64,000 nt of DNA from Herbaspirillum rhizosphaerae (GCF_001189965.1 NZ_LFLU01000006.1:62001-126000); one strand, 5' to 3'; counted from the first letter of the stretch, positions 17,857 to 27,785 are shown. Notes: generated by a model not told the origin, from the letters alone. Program-made: numbers and translations.

Positions 17857-19059
17857 TTATGCCTCGTGGCTGACTTTGGATGCCCAGCGATAAGCCTGGA
17901 TCAAGCCGCGGCAATACCCTTCCGGCGTCACGCCGGCCGAAACCAGATCGCTGTGGCGCAATGGAATGCGGCCATACTCGGCGCGTTCCACCACATCCAG
18001 CAAACGGCCCAGCCGTCCGCGCCTCTGCATCAGGGCGTCGACGATATCCTGCGGCAGTTTGAGCGGTTCAATGATCAGTCGCAGCGGCATTGCCAGCAAT
18101 ACGTCCAGCAGCGAGAACATGCCGACGATGAAGGCGCGGTCCTGCTCGTCGCGGTCGCAATCCATCTGCTGGCACAGGGCTTCCATCATGGCGGCGCGTG
18201 CAGCGGCGCGCGGCAACAGCGGATTGGCCGACTCGTCGCCCGGGAAACGCGCGTACAGCAACAGCTGCAGCCAGCGTTGCAGCTGGCGGCGGCCGAGCAA
18301 ATTGATGGCCTGCGTGAAATTGGTGATGTGGGCTGAGAAACCGAATGCCGCCGAACTCACCAGCTTGAACAGCTGATACGACAAGGCCGGGTCCTGCTTC
18401 AGCAGCGCTTCCAGCTCGGGCGCGTCGGCGTCGTGCGAGACCAGCTCCAGCAGCTTCAGCAAACGGCCGCGCGAAATCGCGTCCTTTTGCGTGATGGCGG
18501 ACGATGGCAGCAAAGGATATTCGCCGCTGAACCAGCGGAAGCCTTCCGCACGGCAAGCGTCGAACAGCACCGGATCGGGCACGTTTTCAGCGATATGCGG
18601 ACCGCGCAGGCTGGTGAGCCAGCTGCCGGCTTCCGGCTGGATGCCGGCGCTGCAGTCGAGCGAAATGGATTCCACGTATTCGGAAAACAAGGCCAGGCGC
18701 GACGGCAATCCATCGGCGATCAGGCCGTAGCCTAATTTGTTCAGACGTTCCAGCAAAGGATGGCGCTCTGCATCGACGCAGTATTCCACCGGAATGCGCA
18801 GGATCAGGTTGGTGTCTTTGGGCGGCGCCCCGAATTCGCCGGCGAACCGCTCCGGGTTAGGCACGGTAAGAATGCAGGCAAGACCATTGAGGGCCTCGCC
18901 GAGACCAAATTCGTTAAAAAGCCGGGAAAACAGATCGCATCCGTTCTCATCGAACGGGGAGACATGAAGCGACAGAGCCGTCCACAGGTAATGAACGTCT
19001 GCAACAGGCTGTAGAAACACGAGAGGAAAAGAAGGAATGCTTTTATCCTGGACAGCCAT
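17857..19059 (-). CDS. HDOD-domain protein with degenerate EAL half
   Basis: 400 residues. The C-terminal half is an HDOD domain (PALSYQLFKLVSSAAFGFSA; INLLGRRQLQRWLQLLLYA; FIVGMFSLLDVLLAMPL). The N-terminal 190 residues align loosely with an EAL fold (LGYGLIADGLPSR and ISLDCSAGI lie where DD and KxD strands would be) but have lost all catalytic motifs. Proteins of this YuxH-like type act as signalling scaffolds rather than enzymes. It is the first gene of a two-gene unit with the PAS-GGDEF-EAL protein, so it may modulate that partner. A paralogue with a less decayed EAL half occurs at 33706-35046. Confidence 0.85.
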   Translation of the reverse strand: MAVQDKSIPSFPLVFLQPVADVHYLWTALSLHVSPFDENGCDLFSRLFNEFGLGEALNGLACILTVPNPERFAGEFGAPPKDTNLILRIPVEYCVDAERHPLLERLNKLGYGLIADGLPSRLALFSEYVESISLDCSAGIQPEAGSWLTSLRGPHIAENVPDPVLFDACRAEGFRWFSGEYPLLPSSAITQKDAISRGRLLKLLELVSHDADAPELEALLKQDPALSYQLFKLVSSAAFGFSAHITNFTQAINLLGRRQLQRWLQLLLYARFPGDESANPLLPRAAARAAMMEALCQQMDCDRDEQDRAFIVGMFSLLDVLLAMPLRLIIEPLKLPQDIVDALMQRRGRLGRLLDVVERAEYGRIPLRHSDLVSAGVTPEGYCRGLIQAYRWASKVSHEA

Positions 19060-19103
19060 TTTGTATAGATGTCACGGTGAGCAGCCGAGACATTTTTAAT
19101 TAA

Positions 19104-19132
19104 TTATTAACAATAAATAAGGTTGTTTCCAA
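19104..19132 (-). promoter_or_regulatory. Candidate promoter of the HDOD / GGDEF-EAL unit
   Basis: Minus-strand TTGGAA (19132-19127), 17-base spacer, TAATAA (19109-19104), in the AT-rich gap between hemW and the HDOD gene. Both hexamers are good sigma-70 matches; the start codon lies 44 bases after the -10. Confidence 0.5.
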
Positions 19133-19199
19133 AGAGAATTCTTATCTAAATCCAAATATTTTTCTAATATACCCGATAAATCACGACTTGCCTAAGTGA

Positions 19200-20456
19200 T
19201 CATTCAACTAAAAACATTTCTTGTAAATCGTTTAAAAATCGACGTCCCAGTTCGGTCGGCCGGATGTTCATGTGGTCGCGATATAACAGGCCTTTTTTCT
19301 CGGCTTCGTTGAGGGCGGCGTCGATGTTGCTGATACCCATACCGGTGCGTTCAGCGAACAGATTCGCCGGAAAACCGTCTTGCAGGCGCAAGGCATTGAG
19401 CATGAATTCAAACCCGAGCGCGTCGCGGCCGATTTCGCCCTCTTCCTGAATCGCATTGCCGGTTCGCATCTTTTCCAGATAGGTCTGCGGATGCTTGTGG
19501 CGCATTTGCCGCACGATGCGATGCGGGAAGGACAACTTGGAGTGCGCGCCGGCGCCGATGCCCAGGTAATCGCCGAACTGCCAGTAGTTCAGATTGTGGC
19601 GCGCCTGGTGCTTGGGCCTGGCGTAAGCCGAGACTTCGTAATGCTGGTAACCGGCTGCTGTGGTCAGCTCGGTGATCATGTCCTGCATGTCGGCGCTGAC
19701 GTCGTCGTCGGGCACCGCCGGCGGATACTTGGCGAACAGCGTGTTCGGCTCCAGCGTCAGGTGATACAGCGACAGATGCGGCGGCGCGGCGGCGATGGCG
19801 GTCTCAATATCGCGGCGCGCCTCCTCGACGCTTTGCGACGGCAAGGCGTACATCAGGTCGAGATTGAAATTGTCGAAATTGGCATGGGCAATGTCAACCG
19901 CCTTGCGCGCCTGGTCGCCGTCGTGGATGCGCCCCAGCGCGGCCAGGTGCGTGGAGTTGAAACTCTGGATGCCGATCGACAAGCGGTTGATGCCGCTGGC
20001 GCGATAAGACTTGAATTTTTCGGCTTCGAAAGTGCCGGGATTGGCTTCCATCGTGATCTCGATGTCGACGTCCATCGGCAGCAAGGTGCGGATGTCCGAC
20101 AACAGGCGATCGAGGCCGGCCGCCGACAGTAGGCTGGGCGTGCCGCCGCCGATGAAGATCGAATAAATCTTGCGACCCCAGATCAGCGGCAACGCCGATT
20201 CGAGGTCGGCGCGCAAGGCGTCGAGGTAGGCGTCTTCGGGGAAACTGCCCTTCACTTCATGCGAATTGAAATCACAATAGGGACACTTCTTCACGCACCA
20301 CGGGAAATGCACATACAGCGACAAAGGCGGCAACGCCGTCAGTTGCAGGCTGCCTGGCTTCAGAAAAGCCAGTGCGGCTTGCGCCGGACCGGGCAGATTT
20401 GGCTGGCCAGACATCGACGACAAGTCGACGCTGACTGGCTTGATCGGAATAATCAT
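19200..20456 (-). CDS. hemW: Radical SAM heme chaperone HemW
   Basis: 418 residues, close to the family plus a short N-terminal extension. The radical SAM cluster is CVKKCPYCDF (C-x3-C-x2-C, where true coproporphyrinogen oxidases HemN carry one further cysteine), preceded by LYVHFPWC. IFIGGGTPSLL and MEANPGTFEAEKF are typical S-adenosylmethionine-contacting segments, and the HemN_C domain lies at the end. It is thought to insert heme into respiratory proteins. The start ATG overlaps the rdgB stop (ATGA), so rdgB and hemW are translationally coupled, as is common in Burkholderiales. Confidence 0.93.
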   Translation of the reverse strand: MIIPIKPVSVDLSSMSGQPNLPGPAQAALAFLKPGSLQLTALPPLSLYVHFPWCVKKCPYCDFNSHEVKGSFPEDAYLDALRADLESALPLIWGRKIYSIFIGGGTPSLLSAAGLDRLLSDIRTLLPMDVDIEITMEANPGTFEAEKFKSYRASGINRLSIGIQSFNSTHLAALGRIHDGDQARKAVDIAHANFDNFNLDLMYALPSQSVEEARRDIETAIAAAPPHLSLYHLTLEPNTLFAKYPPAVPDDDVSADMQDMITELTTAAGYQHYEVSAYARPKHQARHNLNYWQFGDYLGIGAGAHSKLSFPHRIVRQMRHKHPQTYLEKMRTGNAIQEEGEIGRDALGFEFMLNALRLQDGFPANLFAERTGMGISNIDAALNEAEKKGLLYRDHMNIRPTELGRRFLNDLQEMFLVE

Positions 20457-21037
20457 CGCAGCTTCTCTACCAGTGCACGCAAGGCCTGGCCGCGGTGCGA
20501 GTGGGCATTCTTTTCTGCAGCACTCAGTTCAGCGGCGGTCTTGCCCAACGCCGGCAGCAGGAAATACGGGTCGTAGCCGAAACCGCCTTCGCCGCGCGCA
20601 TCCGCCACGATTTCGCCGTGCCAGGAACCGTCGGCAATCACCGGCTGCGGGTCGTCGGCGTGGCGCACGTAGACCAGCACGCAGTAATAGTAGGCCGACT
20701 TGTCGGCATGCGCCGCCAGGTCGGCGATCAGCTTGGCGTTGTTGGCGGCATCCGACTTCGGCTCGCCGGCATAGCGTGCCGACCACACGCCGGGTGCGCC
20801 GCCCAGGGCGTTGACGCACACGCCGGAGTCGTCGGCCAGCGCCGGCAAGCCGGTCAGGCGCGCGGCGTGGCGCGCCTTGGTCAGCGCGTTTTCGACGAAG
20901 GTGGCGAACGGTTCTTCTGCCTCCGGGACGTTGAATTCGCCTTGTGGACGCACGTCCAGGCCGATTTCGCCGAGCAAGGCGCCGAATTCTTTGAGTTTTC
21001 CCTGATTATTGGAAGCGAGAACGATTTTTTGTGTCAT
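20453..21037 (-). CDS. rdgB: Non-canonical purine NTP pyrophosphatase RdgB
   Basis: 194 residues of the Ham1/RdgB family, which hydrolyses XTP, ITP and dITP to monophosphates to keep damaged purines out of nucleic acids. Signature parts are KIVLASNNQGKLKEF at the N terminus, ALADDSGVCVNALGGAPGVWS with the acidic metal residues, GFGYDPYFLLP, and the C-terminal SHRGQAL. The frame is open to 21169, but the ATG at 21037 gives the canonical N terminus (MTQKIVLASNN). It precedes hemW with a 4-bp overlap and lies downstream of rph. Confidence 0.94.
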   Translation of the reverse strand: MTQKIVLASNNQGKLKEFGALLGEIGLDVRPQGEFNVPEAEEPFATFVENALTKARHAARLTGLPALADDSGVCVNALGGAPGVWSARYAGEPKSDAANNAKLIADLAAHADKSAYYYCVLVYVRHADDPQPVIADGSWHGEIVADARGEGGFGYDPYFLLPALGKTAAELSAAEKNAHSHRGQALRALVEKLR

Positions 21038-21227
21038 GGCTGATGGCTGATAACTCCGCAAATGGCCGCGGATGAATGGCGAACGTAAAAACGCCATGTC
21101 CGCGGATAACGGACATGGCATGTCGGGATTGTAAAAGGATTCGGCCGAAGCTGCTGAAACGATGCCCACGCTCTGCCTGCCGCAGAAGTGTTATTTCGGC
21201 ACTGCTTAACAACTACATCGACGCAGT

Positions 21228-21962
21228 TTACTTCGCCAGGCCCAGCGTTTGTTTCTGAAGAGACAACAATTCCTTGATGCCCTTGTCGGCGATATCCAGC
21301 AAGCTGTTCAATGTCGCGCGGTCAAACGCAGCGCCCTCGGCCGTGCCCTGTACTTCGACGAAATGGCCGGCATCGGTCATGACGACGTTCATGTCGGTGT
21401 CGCAGTCCGAGTCTTCCAGATAGTCCAGATCCAGCACCGGCACGCCGCGATAGACGCCTACCGAAATGGCGGCAACGAAGCTCTTGACCGGGATCGAGGT
21501 GATCAGACCGCGGCCCAGCAGCACGGAAAACGCATCATAGGCAGCGACCATCGCGCCGGTGATCGCCGCCGTGCGCGTACCGCCGTCCGCCTGCAGCACG
21601 TCGCAGTCCAGATGCAGCGTGCGCTCGCCGAAGGCTTCCAGGTCGAAGGCGGCGCGCAGTGCGCGGCCGATCAGGCGCTGGATTTCCTGGGTGCGGCCGG
21701 ATTGCTTGCCTTTGGCGGCTTCACGGTCCATGCGGGTGTGGGTGGAACGCGGCAGCATGCCGTATTCGGCGGTCATCCAGCCCTGCCCCTTGCCTTTCAG
21801 GAAACCCGGGACCTTTTCTTCGATGCTGGCCGTGCACAGCACGCGCGTGTCGCCGAACTCCACCAGCACCGAGCCTTCGGCGTGCTTGGTGTAATGGCGC
21901 GTCAGGCGGACGGTACGCAAATCGGCAGTGGCGCGTCCGCTGGGACGTTGAAAGTCAGTCAT
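21228..21962 (-). CDS. rph: Ribonuclease PH
   Basis: 244 residues, the usual length. This phosphorolytic 3'-5' exonuclease trims tRNA 3' ends. Sequence marks are [20 protein letters not shown] at the start, [20 protein letters not shown], the phosphate-site [16 protein letters not shown], and [19 protein letters not shown]. An AGAGGAAA Shine-Dalgarno lies just before the ATG. It heads the minus-strand run rph, rdgB, hemW, and is divergent from yicC. Confidence 0.95.
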   Translation of the reverse strand: MTDFQRPSGRATADLRTVRLTRHYTKHAEGSVLVEFGDTRVLCTASIEEKVPGFLKGKGQGWMTAEYGMLPRSTHTRMDREAAKGKQSGRTQEIQRLIGRALRAAFDLEAFGERTLHLDCDVLQADGGTRTAAITGAMVAAYDAFSVLLGRGLITSIPVKSFVAAISVGVYRGVPVLDLDYLEDSDCDTDMNVVMTDAGHFVEVQGTAEGAAFDRATLNSLLDIADKGIKELLSLQKQTLGLAK

Positions 21963-22270
21963 GTGTTTCCTCTAGAAGTCGGTGGCGGAGGCCCTGATCA
22001 TTGTGTTCAGGGCAATACCGGAGAGCTTGTTTTGATGGCGCAGTGGCGCAGAACCGGCAAACTTTTTACAATGCGCTATCCAAACCCAAATACAATCACG
22101 CCTCAGTCGTCAGCAAGCCTTGTTGGATCAAGCCGGCTGCTGACGTGACGTAATAAATTTTCACCGGCATTGTCTTGATAAATTGCCGGTTTGTAAAGGA
22201 AGCGCACCGCGCTCCCCGCAAATCATCCGGCCATCCACGCAAACAGGATGGCCTGCACCCGGAGAATCGA
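21963..22270. other. Intergenic region between divergent rph and yicC
   Basis: 308 bp without a supported gene. It must hold the promoters of both divergent units. I see AT-rich patches near 22050-22110 and 22140-22195 but no promoter pair with good spacing that I would assert, and no RNA gene or strong palindrome. Confidence 0.5.
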
Positions 22271-23179
22271 TTGACCATTTATAGCATGACCGGCTACGCC
22301 GTCGCCAAACGCGAAACCGCTGCCGGCGCCATTACCGTCGAAATGAAGAGCGTGAACTCGCGCTTCCTGGACCTGCAGTTCCGCGTCAACGACGACCTGC
22401 GCGCCGTCGAGCCGGCGATGCGCGAAGCCATCATCAGCAAGCTGGTGCGCGGCAAGGTCGAATGCCGCCTGAGCTTCGGCCGCAAGACGGCGGAAGGCGC
22501 CAGCCAGGCGCTCAACCAGACGCTGCTGGCGACTCTGGCCGACTTGCAACGCCAGGTCCGCAAGCAATTCGCCGAAGCGGCGCCGCTGACCGTCAACGAG
22601 CTGCTGCGCTGGCCGGGCGTGATCGAAGAAGCCGAAATCGGCCAGGACACCCTGCAAGCGGACGTGCTGTCGACCCTGCAAGAAACATTGACGGCCTTCA
22701 TCGACAGCCGCGCGCGCGAAGGCGCTGCCCTGCAAGCCGTGCTGGAAAGCCGTGTCGACGCGATGGAAGCAATTGTCGCACGCATCACGCCGCTGGTGCC
22801 GCAACTGGTGGCGCAGTTCCAGCAAAAAGCCACGGAACGCATGCAGGAAGCCTTGGGATTGGTGACCAAAGACGGCGCGACGGCGTCGCTACCCCGCGAA
22901 GAAGTGCTGGAACGCATCCGCCAGGAAGTCACGCTGTACGGCATCCGCATCGATATCGCAGAAGAACTGGCGCGCCTGTCGGCCCATCTGGCCGAGACCC
23001 GCCATATCCTGAAAAAAGGCGGCCAGGTCGGCAAACGTCTGGATTTCATGATGCAGGAGCTCAACCGCGAAGCCAACACGGTCGGCTCGAAAGCCGCCAT
23101 GAAAGAACTCGCCGATGCGTCGATGGAATTGAAACTGCTGATCGACCAGATGCGCGAACAGGTGCAGAACCTCGAGTAA
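22271..23179 (+). CDS. yicC: YicC/YloC-family endoribonuclease
   Basis: 302 residues. The family N terminus IYSMTGYAVAKRETAAGAIT and the C-terminal block HILKKGGQVGKRLDFMMQEL ... REANTVGSKA are plain. Members of this family are now described as RNases acting on small RNAs and other transcripts. The start is TTG at 22271, supported by GGAGA five bases before; the next ATG (22286) has no ribosome site and would delete the conserved first residues. It is followed at 60 bp by gmk, the conserved yicC-gmk-rpoZ-spoT order. Confidence 0.9.
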   Translation: MTIYSMTGYAVAKRETAAGAITVEMKSVNSRFLDLQFRVNDDLRAVEPAMREAIISKLVRGKVECRLSFGRKTAEGASQALNQTLLATLADLQRQVRKQFAEAAPLTVNELLRWPGVIEEAEIGQDTLQADVLSTLQETLTAFIDSRAREGAALQAVLESRVDAMEAIVARITPLVPQLVAQFQQKATERMQEALGLVTKDGATASLPREEVLERIRQEVTLYGIRIDIAEELARLSAHLAETRHILKKGGQVGKRLDFMMQELNREANTVGSKAAMKELADASMELKLLIDQMREQVQNLE

Positions 23180-23239
23180 GTGCTGAACTAAGCGCCCATA
23201 TTAAAAAGACCTTCCATCAGAACGAAGAGAGAGCATTCC

Positions 23240-23881
23240 ATGCCCGCAAAAAATCCTACCTCCGGCAGCCTGTTCATGGTCGTCGCGCCTTCCGGCGCCG
23301 GCAAATCCACGCTGGTCAACGCCCTGCTCCAGCAAGAGCCGGAAATCAAGCTGTCGATTTCTTACACCACGCGCCCGCCGCGCCCGGGTGAGGAACACGG
23401 CCGCGAATACTATTTCACCACCGCCGACGACTTCCTGAAGCGCCAGGCGGAAGGCGAATTCCTGGAATGGGCCGAAGTCCACGGCAACTACTACGGCACC
23501 TCGCGCCTGATGATCGCCGACCAGATCTCCAACGGCACCGACGTGCTGCTGGAAATCGACTGGCAAGGCGCGCAGCAGGTAAAGAAACAGTTTTCGAACG
23601 CGATCGGGATTTTCATTTTGCCGCCGTCGATTGCGGCGCTGGAAGAGCGCCTGAAAAAGCGCGGACAGGACGAGCCGCACGTCATCACACGCCGCATCCT
23701 GGCGGCCGGCGGCGAAATCGCTCACTCTCCGGAGTTCGAATATGTTATTATTAATCAAGAGTTTGCAGTCGCTTTGTCGGAATTAACAGCAATTGTCAAA
23801 GCGGCCCGCTGCCGCTTCCCGCAACAAGCCGCGCGCAACACTTTCTTATTCACTCAGCTGGGCATCCATGCCAGCAGCTAG
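23240..23881 (+). CDS. gmk: Guanylate kinase
   Basis: 213 residues. It phosphorylates GMP/dGMP with ATP to GDP/dGDP. The P-loop is [10 protein letters not shown] near residue 18; GMP-binding residues lie in [32 protein letters not shown] and the lid region [13 protein letters not shown] follow. Essential cytoplasmic enzyme, here in the usual cluster with rpoZ and spoT, linking guanine nucleotide supply and (p)ppGpp metabolism. Confidence 0.96.
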   Translation: MPAKNPTSGSLFMVVAPSGAGKSTLVNALLQQEPEIKLSISYTTRPPRPGEEHGREYYFTTADDFLKRQAEGEFLEWAEVHGNYYGTSRLMIADQISNGTDVLLEIDWQGAQQVKKQFSNAIGIFILPPSIAALEERLKKRGQDEPHVITRRILAAGGEIAHSPEFEYVIINQEFAVALSELTAIVKAARCRFPQQAARNTFLFTQLGIHASS

Positions 23882-23973
23882 GCGGCACAAGCAGCATTGC
23901 CGCTTCCGCGCTGGATCGGGCTTGATTTAAGCTGAACCAGAACCATGTAAGAACCAAGTAATCAGGAGTATTT

Positions 23974-24177
23974 ATGGCCCGTATCACGATTGAAGATTGC
24001 CTCAAGCAAATCCCTAACCGCTTTCAGCTGACTCTGGCTGCGACTTATCGCGCACGTCAACTGCTGCAAGGCCACACACCGAAAGTGGACGCCAAGGACA
24101 AGCCAACCGTGACAGCGCTGCGCGAAATCGCCGCCGGCAAGGTCGGTATCGAGATGCTGAAAAAAGTGCCTGCCTGA
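23974..24177 (+). CDS. rpoZ: RNA polymerase omega subunit
   Basis: 67 residues, the normal betaproteobacterial length. [20 protein letters not shown] and the following [10 protein letters not shown] are the conserved omega core that clamps the beta' subunit. CAGGAG lies seven bases before the ATG. The gene is 92 bp after gmk and 37 bp before spoT; omega also forms part of a ppGpp site on RNA polymerase, in keeping with the neighbour. Confidence 0.95.
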   Translation: MARITIEDCLKQIPNRFQLTLAATYRARQLLQGHTPKVDAKDKPTVTALREIAAGKVGIEMLKKVPA

Positions 24178-24214
24178 GTTTGACCAACGTCCATGCTGCT
24201 GACAACACCAACGT

Positions 24215-25702
24215 ATGAGCCTGACACCAACAGATTCAACCCTCGGTTCTCCGTCATCAGCATCTGGTACTACTAGCAACACTACCCGAGCGTCTTCCGG
24301 ACGCTCGGCGTCGAAACAAAACGCGCAAACTCCCCCTGCAACAAACCCTGCTCCCGCTTTGCACAGCGGCGTGGCGACGTTTACCCATCTGACGCTCAAG
24401 CTCGAGGAATACCTCACGCCTTCCGAACTGAAGAAGGTCAAGGAAGCCTATCGCTTCTCGGACGAGATGCACCTGGGCCAGATGCGCAAGTCGGGCGAAC
24501 CCTACATCTCGCATCCGCTCGCGGTCGCTGAAATCTGCGCCGACTGGAAGCTCGATGCGCAAGCCATGATGGCCGCGCTGCTGCACGACGTGATGGAAGA
24601 CCAGGGAGTCAAGAAGGAAGAGCTGATCGAACGCTTCGGCGCGCAAGTCGCGTCGCTGGTCGACGGTTTGTCCAAGCTGGACAAGATCGAATTCCAGAGC
24701 CAGATCGAAGCGCAGGCGGAAAACTTCCGCAAGATGCTGCTGGCCATGGCGCGCGACGTGCGCGTGATCCTGGTCAAACTGGCCGACCGCCTGCACAACA
24801 TGCGCACGCTGGGCTCGATGCCGCCGGACAAGAAACGCCGCATTTCCCGCGAGACCATGGAAGTGTATGTGCCGATCGCCCATCGCCTCGGCCTCAACAA
24901 CATTTACCGCGAGTTGCAAGAACTGTCGTTCTCGCATCTCTACCCGCTGCGCCACCGCACGCTGCTCAAGGCGGTCAAGGCTGCGCGCGGCAATCGCCGC
25001 GAAGTCGTGACCAAGATCCTGGAGTCGGTCACCAGCACGCTGATCGCCGCCGGCATCCCGGCCCAGGTCGACGGCCGTGAAAAAACGCTGTTCGGCATCT
25101 ACCGCAAGATGCGCAACAAGCATTTGTCGTTCTCGCAGGTGCTGGACGTCTACGGCTTCCGTGTGGTGGTCGACAGCTTCGCCAATTGCTACGTTGCGCT
25201 GGGCACGCTGCATTCGCTGTTCAAGCCGATGCCGGGCAAGTTCAAGGATTACATCGCGATTCCCAAGCTTAACGGCTATCAGTCGCTGCATACCACGCTG
25301 ATCGGCCCCTACGGCACGCCGGTGGAGTTCCAGATCCGTACGCAGGACATGCACCGCGTCGCCGAATCCGGCGTCGCCGCACACTGGCTGTACAAGGACG
25401 ACGAAGGCAGCCTGACCGATCTGCAGCAGCGCACGCACGCCTGGCTGCAGTCGCTGCTGGATATCCAGAAGCAAACCGGCGACTCGGCCGAATTCTTGGA
25501 ACACGTCAAGGTCGACCTGTTCCCGGATTCCGTCTATGTGTTCACGCCGAAATCCAAGATCCATCGCCCTGCCGCGCGGCGCCACGGCGCTGGATTTTGC
25601 CTACAGCATCCACACCGACATCGGCGACCAGACCACCTCCGTGGTGATCAATCACGAACCGGCGCCGCTGCGTACCGAACTGCACAACGGCGACATCGTT
25701 GA
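24215..25702 (+). CDS. spoT: Bifunctional (p)ppGpp synthetase/hydrolase, N-terminal part (frameshifted)
   Basis: The frame encodes the first 449 residues of a SpoT/RelA homologue and then 46 unrelated residues to a stop at 25702. A Ser/Thr/Ala-rich leader of about 50 residues precedes the HD hydrolase domain (ISHPLAVAEICADWKLDAQA, LLHDVMED with the metal HD near residue 123) and the synthetase domain (GREKTLFGIYRKMRNK; YGFRVVVDS; YIAIPKLNGYQSLHTT). At 25561-25562 a run of two C's makes the frame leave the conserved path exactly where the TGS domain begins (VYVFTPKSKI). The rest of the protein continues in the next frame. If genuine, the product would keep both catalytic domains but lose TGS, helical and ACT control regions. 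Confidence 0.88.
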   Translation: MSLTPTDSTLGSPSSASGTTSNTTRASSGRSASKQNAQTPPATNPAPALHSGVATFTHLTLKLEEYLTPSELKKVKEAYRFSDEMHLGQMRKSGEPYISHPLAVAEICADWKLDAQAMMAALLHDVMEDQGVKKEELIERFGAQVASLVDGLSKLDKIEFQSQIEAQAENFRKMLLAMARDVRVILVKLADRLHNMRTLGSMPPDKKRRISRETMEVYVPIAHRLGLNNIYRELQELSFSHLYPLRHRTLLKAVKAARGNRREVVTKILESVTSTLIAAGIPAQVDGREKTLFGIYRKMRNKHLSFSQVLDVYGFRVVVDSFANCYVALGTLHSLFKPMPGKFKDYIAIPKLNGYQSLHTTLIGPYGTPVEFQIRTQDMHRVAESGVAAHWLYKDDEGSLTDLQQRTHAWLQSLLDIQKQTGDSAEFLEHVKVDLFPDSVYVFTPKSKIHRPAARRHGAGFCLQHPHRHRRPDHLRGDQSRTGAAAYRTAQRRHR

Positions 25703-26516
25703 AATCATCACCTCGCCGTCGTCGCGCCCAAGCCCGAACTGGCTTGGCTACGTGCGTACCGGCAAGGCCCGCTCGGCAATCCGCCATCGCCTGCGCACCG
25801 CCAATCTGGTGGAGTCGCAAGCGCTGGGCAAACGCCTGCTGACCAATGCGCTCAATACCATCGGCCTGGAACCCGACCTGCCGTCGGCGATCATCGAGCG
25901 TCTGCTCAATGAATCCAGCGCCAAGACCATGGACGAGCTGTACGCCGACATCGGCATCGGCACGCGCATGGCGCCGCTGGTGGCGCGCCACATCATGGGC
26001 ATGACCGAAGGCGGAGGATCAATTCCTCAGCTCGACGTCGAAGGCCATGTCTTGCCGAGCAAACCGGATCCGGTCGTCATCACCGGCAACGAAGGCTCCA
26101 CCGTGCAACTGGCCGCCTGTTGCCTGCCGATCCCGGGCGACAAACTGATCGGCCATCTGAAGCACGACCAGGCGCTGATCGTCCACGTGGAAGATTGCGA
26201 AACCGCCAAGCGGCACATTGAAAAAGAACCGGATCGCTGGATTGAAGTGACCTGGGCCGGCGAGCTGAACCGCCGCTTTGAATGCCGCATCACCATTCTG
26301 GTCCATAACCAGAAAGGCACACTTGCACGCATCGCTGCCGAAATCGGCGAAGCCGATGCGCACATCGTTTCCGTCAGCATGGATGACGATGGCGATCCGG
26401 CGATGAAACACCTGCGCTTCACCATCCAGGTCGAAGACCGTGTGCATCTGGCGCGCACCATGCGCGGCATCCGCAGCATCGACAGCGTGACCCGCATCCT
26501 GCGCGAACGCAGCTAG
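25563..26516 (+). pseudogene. spoT: Bifunctional (p)ppGpp synthetase/hydrolase, C-terminal part in the shifted frame
   Basis: This is the continuation of spoT in the +1 frame: 317 residues beginning IALPRGATALDFAYSIHTDI (TGS domain), then the zinc-finger/helical region with VQLAACCLPIPGD, and a C-terminal ACT domain (ITILVHNQKGTLARIAAEIG). Removing one C at 25561/25562 joins both parts into a single 766-residue protein of normal length. Codon use and conservation are fully intact downstream, so the shift is recent or is a sequence error. An upstream in-frame ATG (25536) has no ribosome site, so separate translation is not expected. The stop lies 3 bp from the convergent phosphatase stop. Confidence 0.85.
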
Positions 26517-26519
26517 GCC

Positions 26520-27785
26520 CTAGGGCCCTGCCGCTCCTTTCTGCGCACCATTGAGGACTTGCACAAACGTGTCCCAGGCACAATAACCCTTGGCGTCTGT
26601 CGGACAGGCATTCATCTGCAGGGTCACCCGCTTCGGCGGATTTGCCATGCTCAGGGGCTGGGCGTCGCGAAGCTGACTGGTGCTCTGGTAGACATACTCG
26701 ACTTTCATCAGATCTTTATTGTTGTTAGCGTCACGCCAGCGCTCAAAGACTATCATCCCGCCAATCGGCGTCTTTTCATTCTGCTCCGGCAAATCATAGG
26801 CTTTGAAATCCAGGGTGCTGAGAAGTGAAGCAACATTGGAATCGTGACCGACCATCAACGTCACTTTCGGCGCGCTTCCCCTGTTCTGTTCAGTCATGCT
26901 CTTGCGAATATACGCAAGCAAGGGCGCCGCAACTTCGCGCGCCACCAGCGGTGAGGCAAACAGCGCATCCTGATAGCCGTTTTTGATTGCCGACAGCTCG
27001 CGCCACTGCTCAGGCGTCTTGATCTCGCCCCAGGCAATCTGCTCTGCGGGAAAGCCTTGGTAGTATTGCAGCGTAAACGCATCCATCATTGAATTTCCCA
27101 CCTTCAAAGGACCGCTGACTGACGGCTCCTTGCCGATATCGGCGCTGAATTTGTTTTGCATGCCGCCGCTCAGCGAACAGTCCTTTTTACCTTCGCAAGC
27201 GGCGGAATCCTTGTAGCTGATGATCTTCTCGAGCCGCTGGTAAGCCGGCTTCAGATGGAGATCTGCTTCCACCTTTTGCATGGCGGCCAAGGCGGCTTGA
27301 TTGAAAGTCGCGCTGTCATTGACAACCACAGGATTGAAGGTAGGATCCATGGTGCCCATCCTGGGCTGGTGAGTAACCGCGATATCGCAGCCGGGAAAAG
27401 CGCCGGCAACGAAGAATTGTGCGGTGGCGACCGTCCGCTGCAAGCTGTTTGCATACACAAACACATCGTCAGGCGTGGGGCACTCCGACTTTTTTGCCAA
27501 TCCCTGTTGCACCAGCCACTCGCGGGTGTAATGCCCCATGTAGACTGCAAGAACCCCGCCCTTGGCCGTCAAATAACCGCCCTGCACCTCCCATTGCGGC
27601 CATCGCTTCCTGGTCGATTGGTCCAGCACGCTGCCGTTATCGGACAGCGGCGCGCGCAGATTATGGCGACTAAGCATCAATACCTGCTGCAACTGCAAAT
27701 TGCCATCGCTTGGCTGGGCGGAAAGACCCGAGGGCAAGGCAAGGATGGCAGGCAGCATCAGGCAGATCATTTTTGAGGGGATCAT
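26520..27785 (-). CDS. Exported histidine acid phosphatase (Agp/AppA family)
   Basis: 421 residues. The signal peptide ([10 protein letters not shown] cleavage region, about residue 23) leads into the histidine-acid-phosphatase signature [10 protein letters not shown] (RHxxRxP form, with the catalytic His) and the C-terminal [11 protein letters not shown], the HD proton-donor motif. Length and order agree with periplasmic glucose-1-phosphatase/phytase enzymes (Agp-like), releasing phosphate from sugar phosphates or inositol phosphates. The ATG at 27785 has GGAG five bases before, which decides it over upstream in-frame starts at 27800 and 27818. It is convergent with spoT and probably a single-gene unit. 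Confidence 0.88.
   Translation of the reverse strand: MIPSKMICLMLPAILALPSGLSAQPSDGNLQLQQVLMLSRHNLRAPLSDNGSVLDQSTRKRWPQWEVQGGYLTAKGGVLAVYMGHYTREWLVQQGLAKKSECPTPDDVFVYANSLQRTVATAQFFVAGAFPGCDIAVTHQPRMGTMDPTFNPVVVNDSATFNQAALAAMQKVEADLHLKPAYQRLEKIISYKDSAACEGKKDCSLSGGMQNKFSADIGKEPSVSGPLKVGNSMMDAFTLQYYQGFPAEQIAWGEIKTPEQWRELSAIKNGYQDALFASPLVAREVAAPLLAYIRKSMTEQNRGSAPKVTLMVGHDSNVASLLSTLDFKAYDLPEQNEKTPIGGMIVFERWRDANNNKDLMKVEYVYQSTSQLRDAQPLSMANPPKRVTLQMNACPTDAKGYCAWDTFVQVLNGAQKGAAGP

Noticed and set aside
25550-25565. Programmed ribosomal frameshift in spoT
   Set aside because: No slippery heptamer, internal Shine-Dalgarno or downstream structure that I can support; mutation or sequence error is more likely.
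25536-26516. Independent gene for the C-terminal part of SpoT
   Set aside because: No ribosome site before its ATG, and the conserved part begins after it; one base change joins it to the upstream frame.
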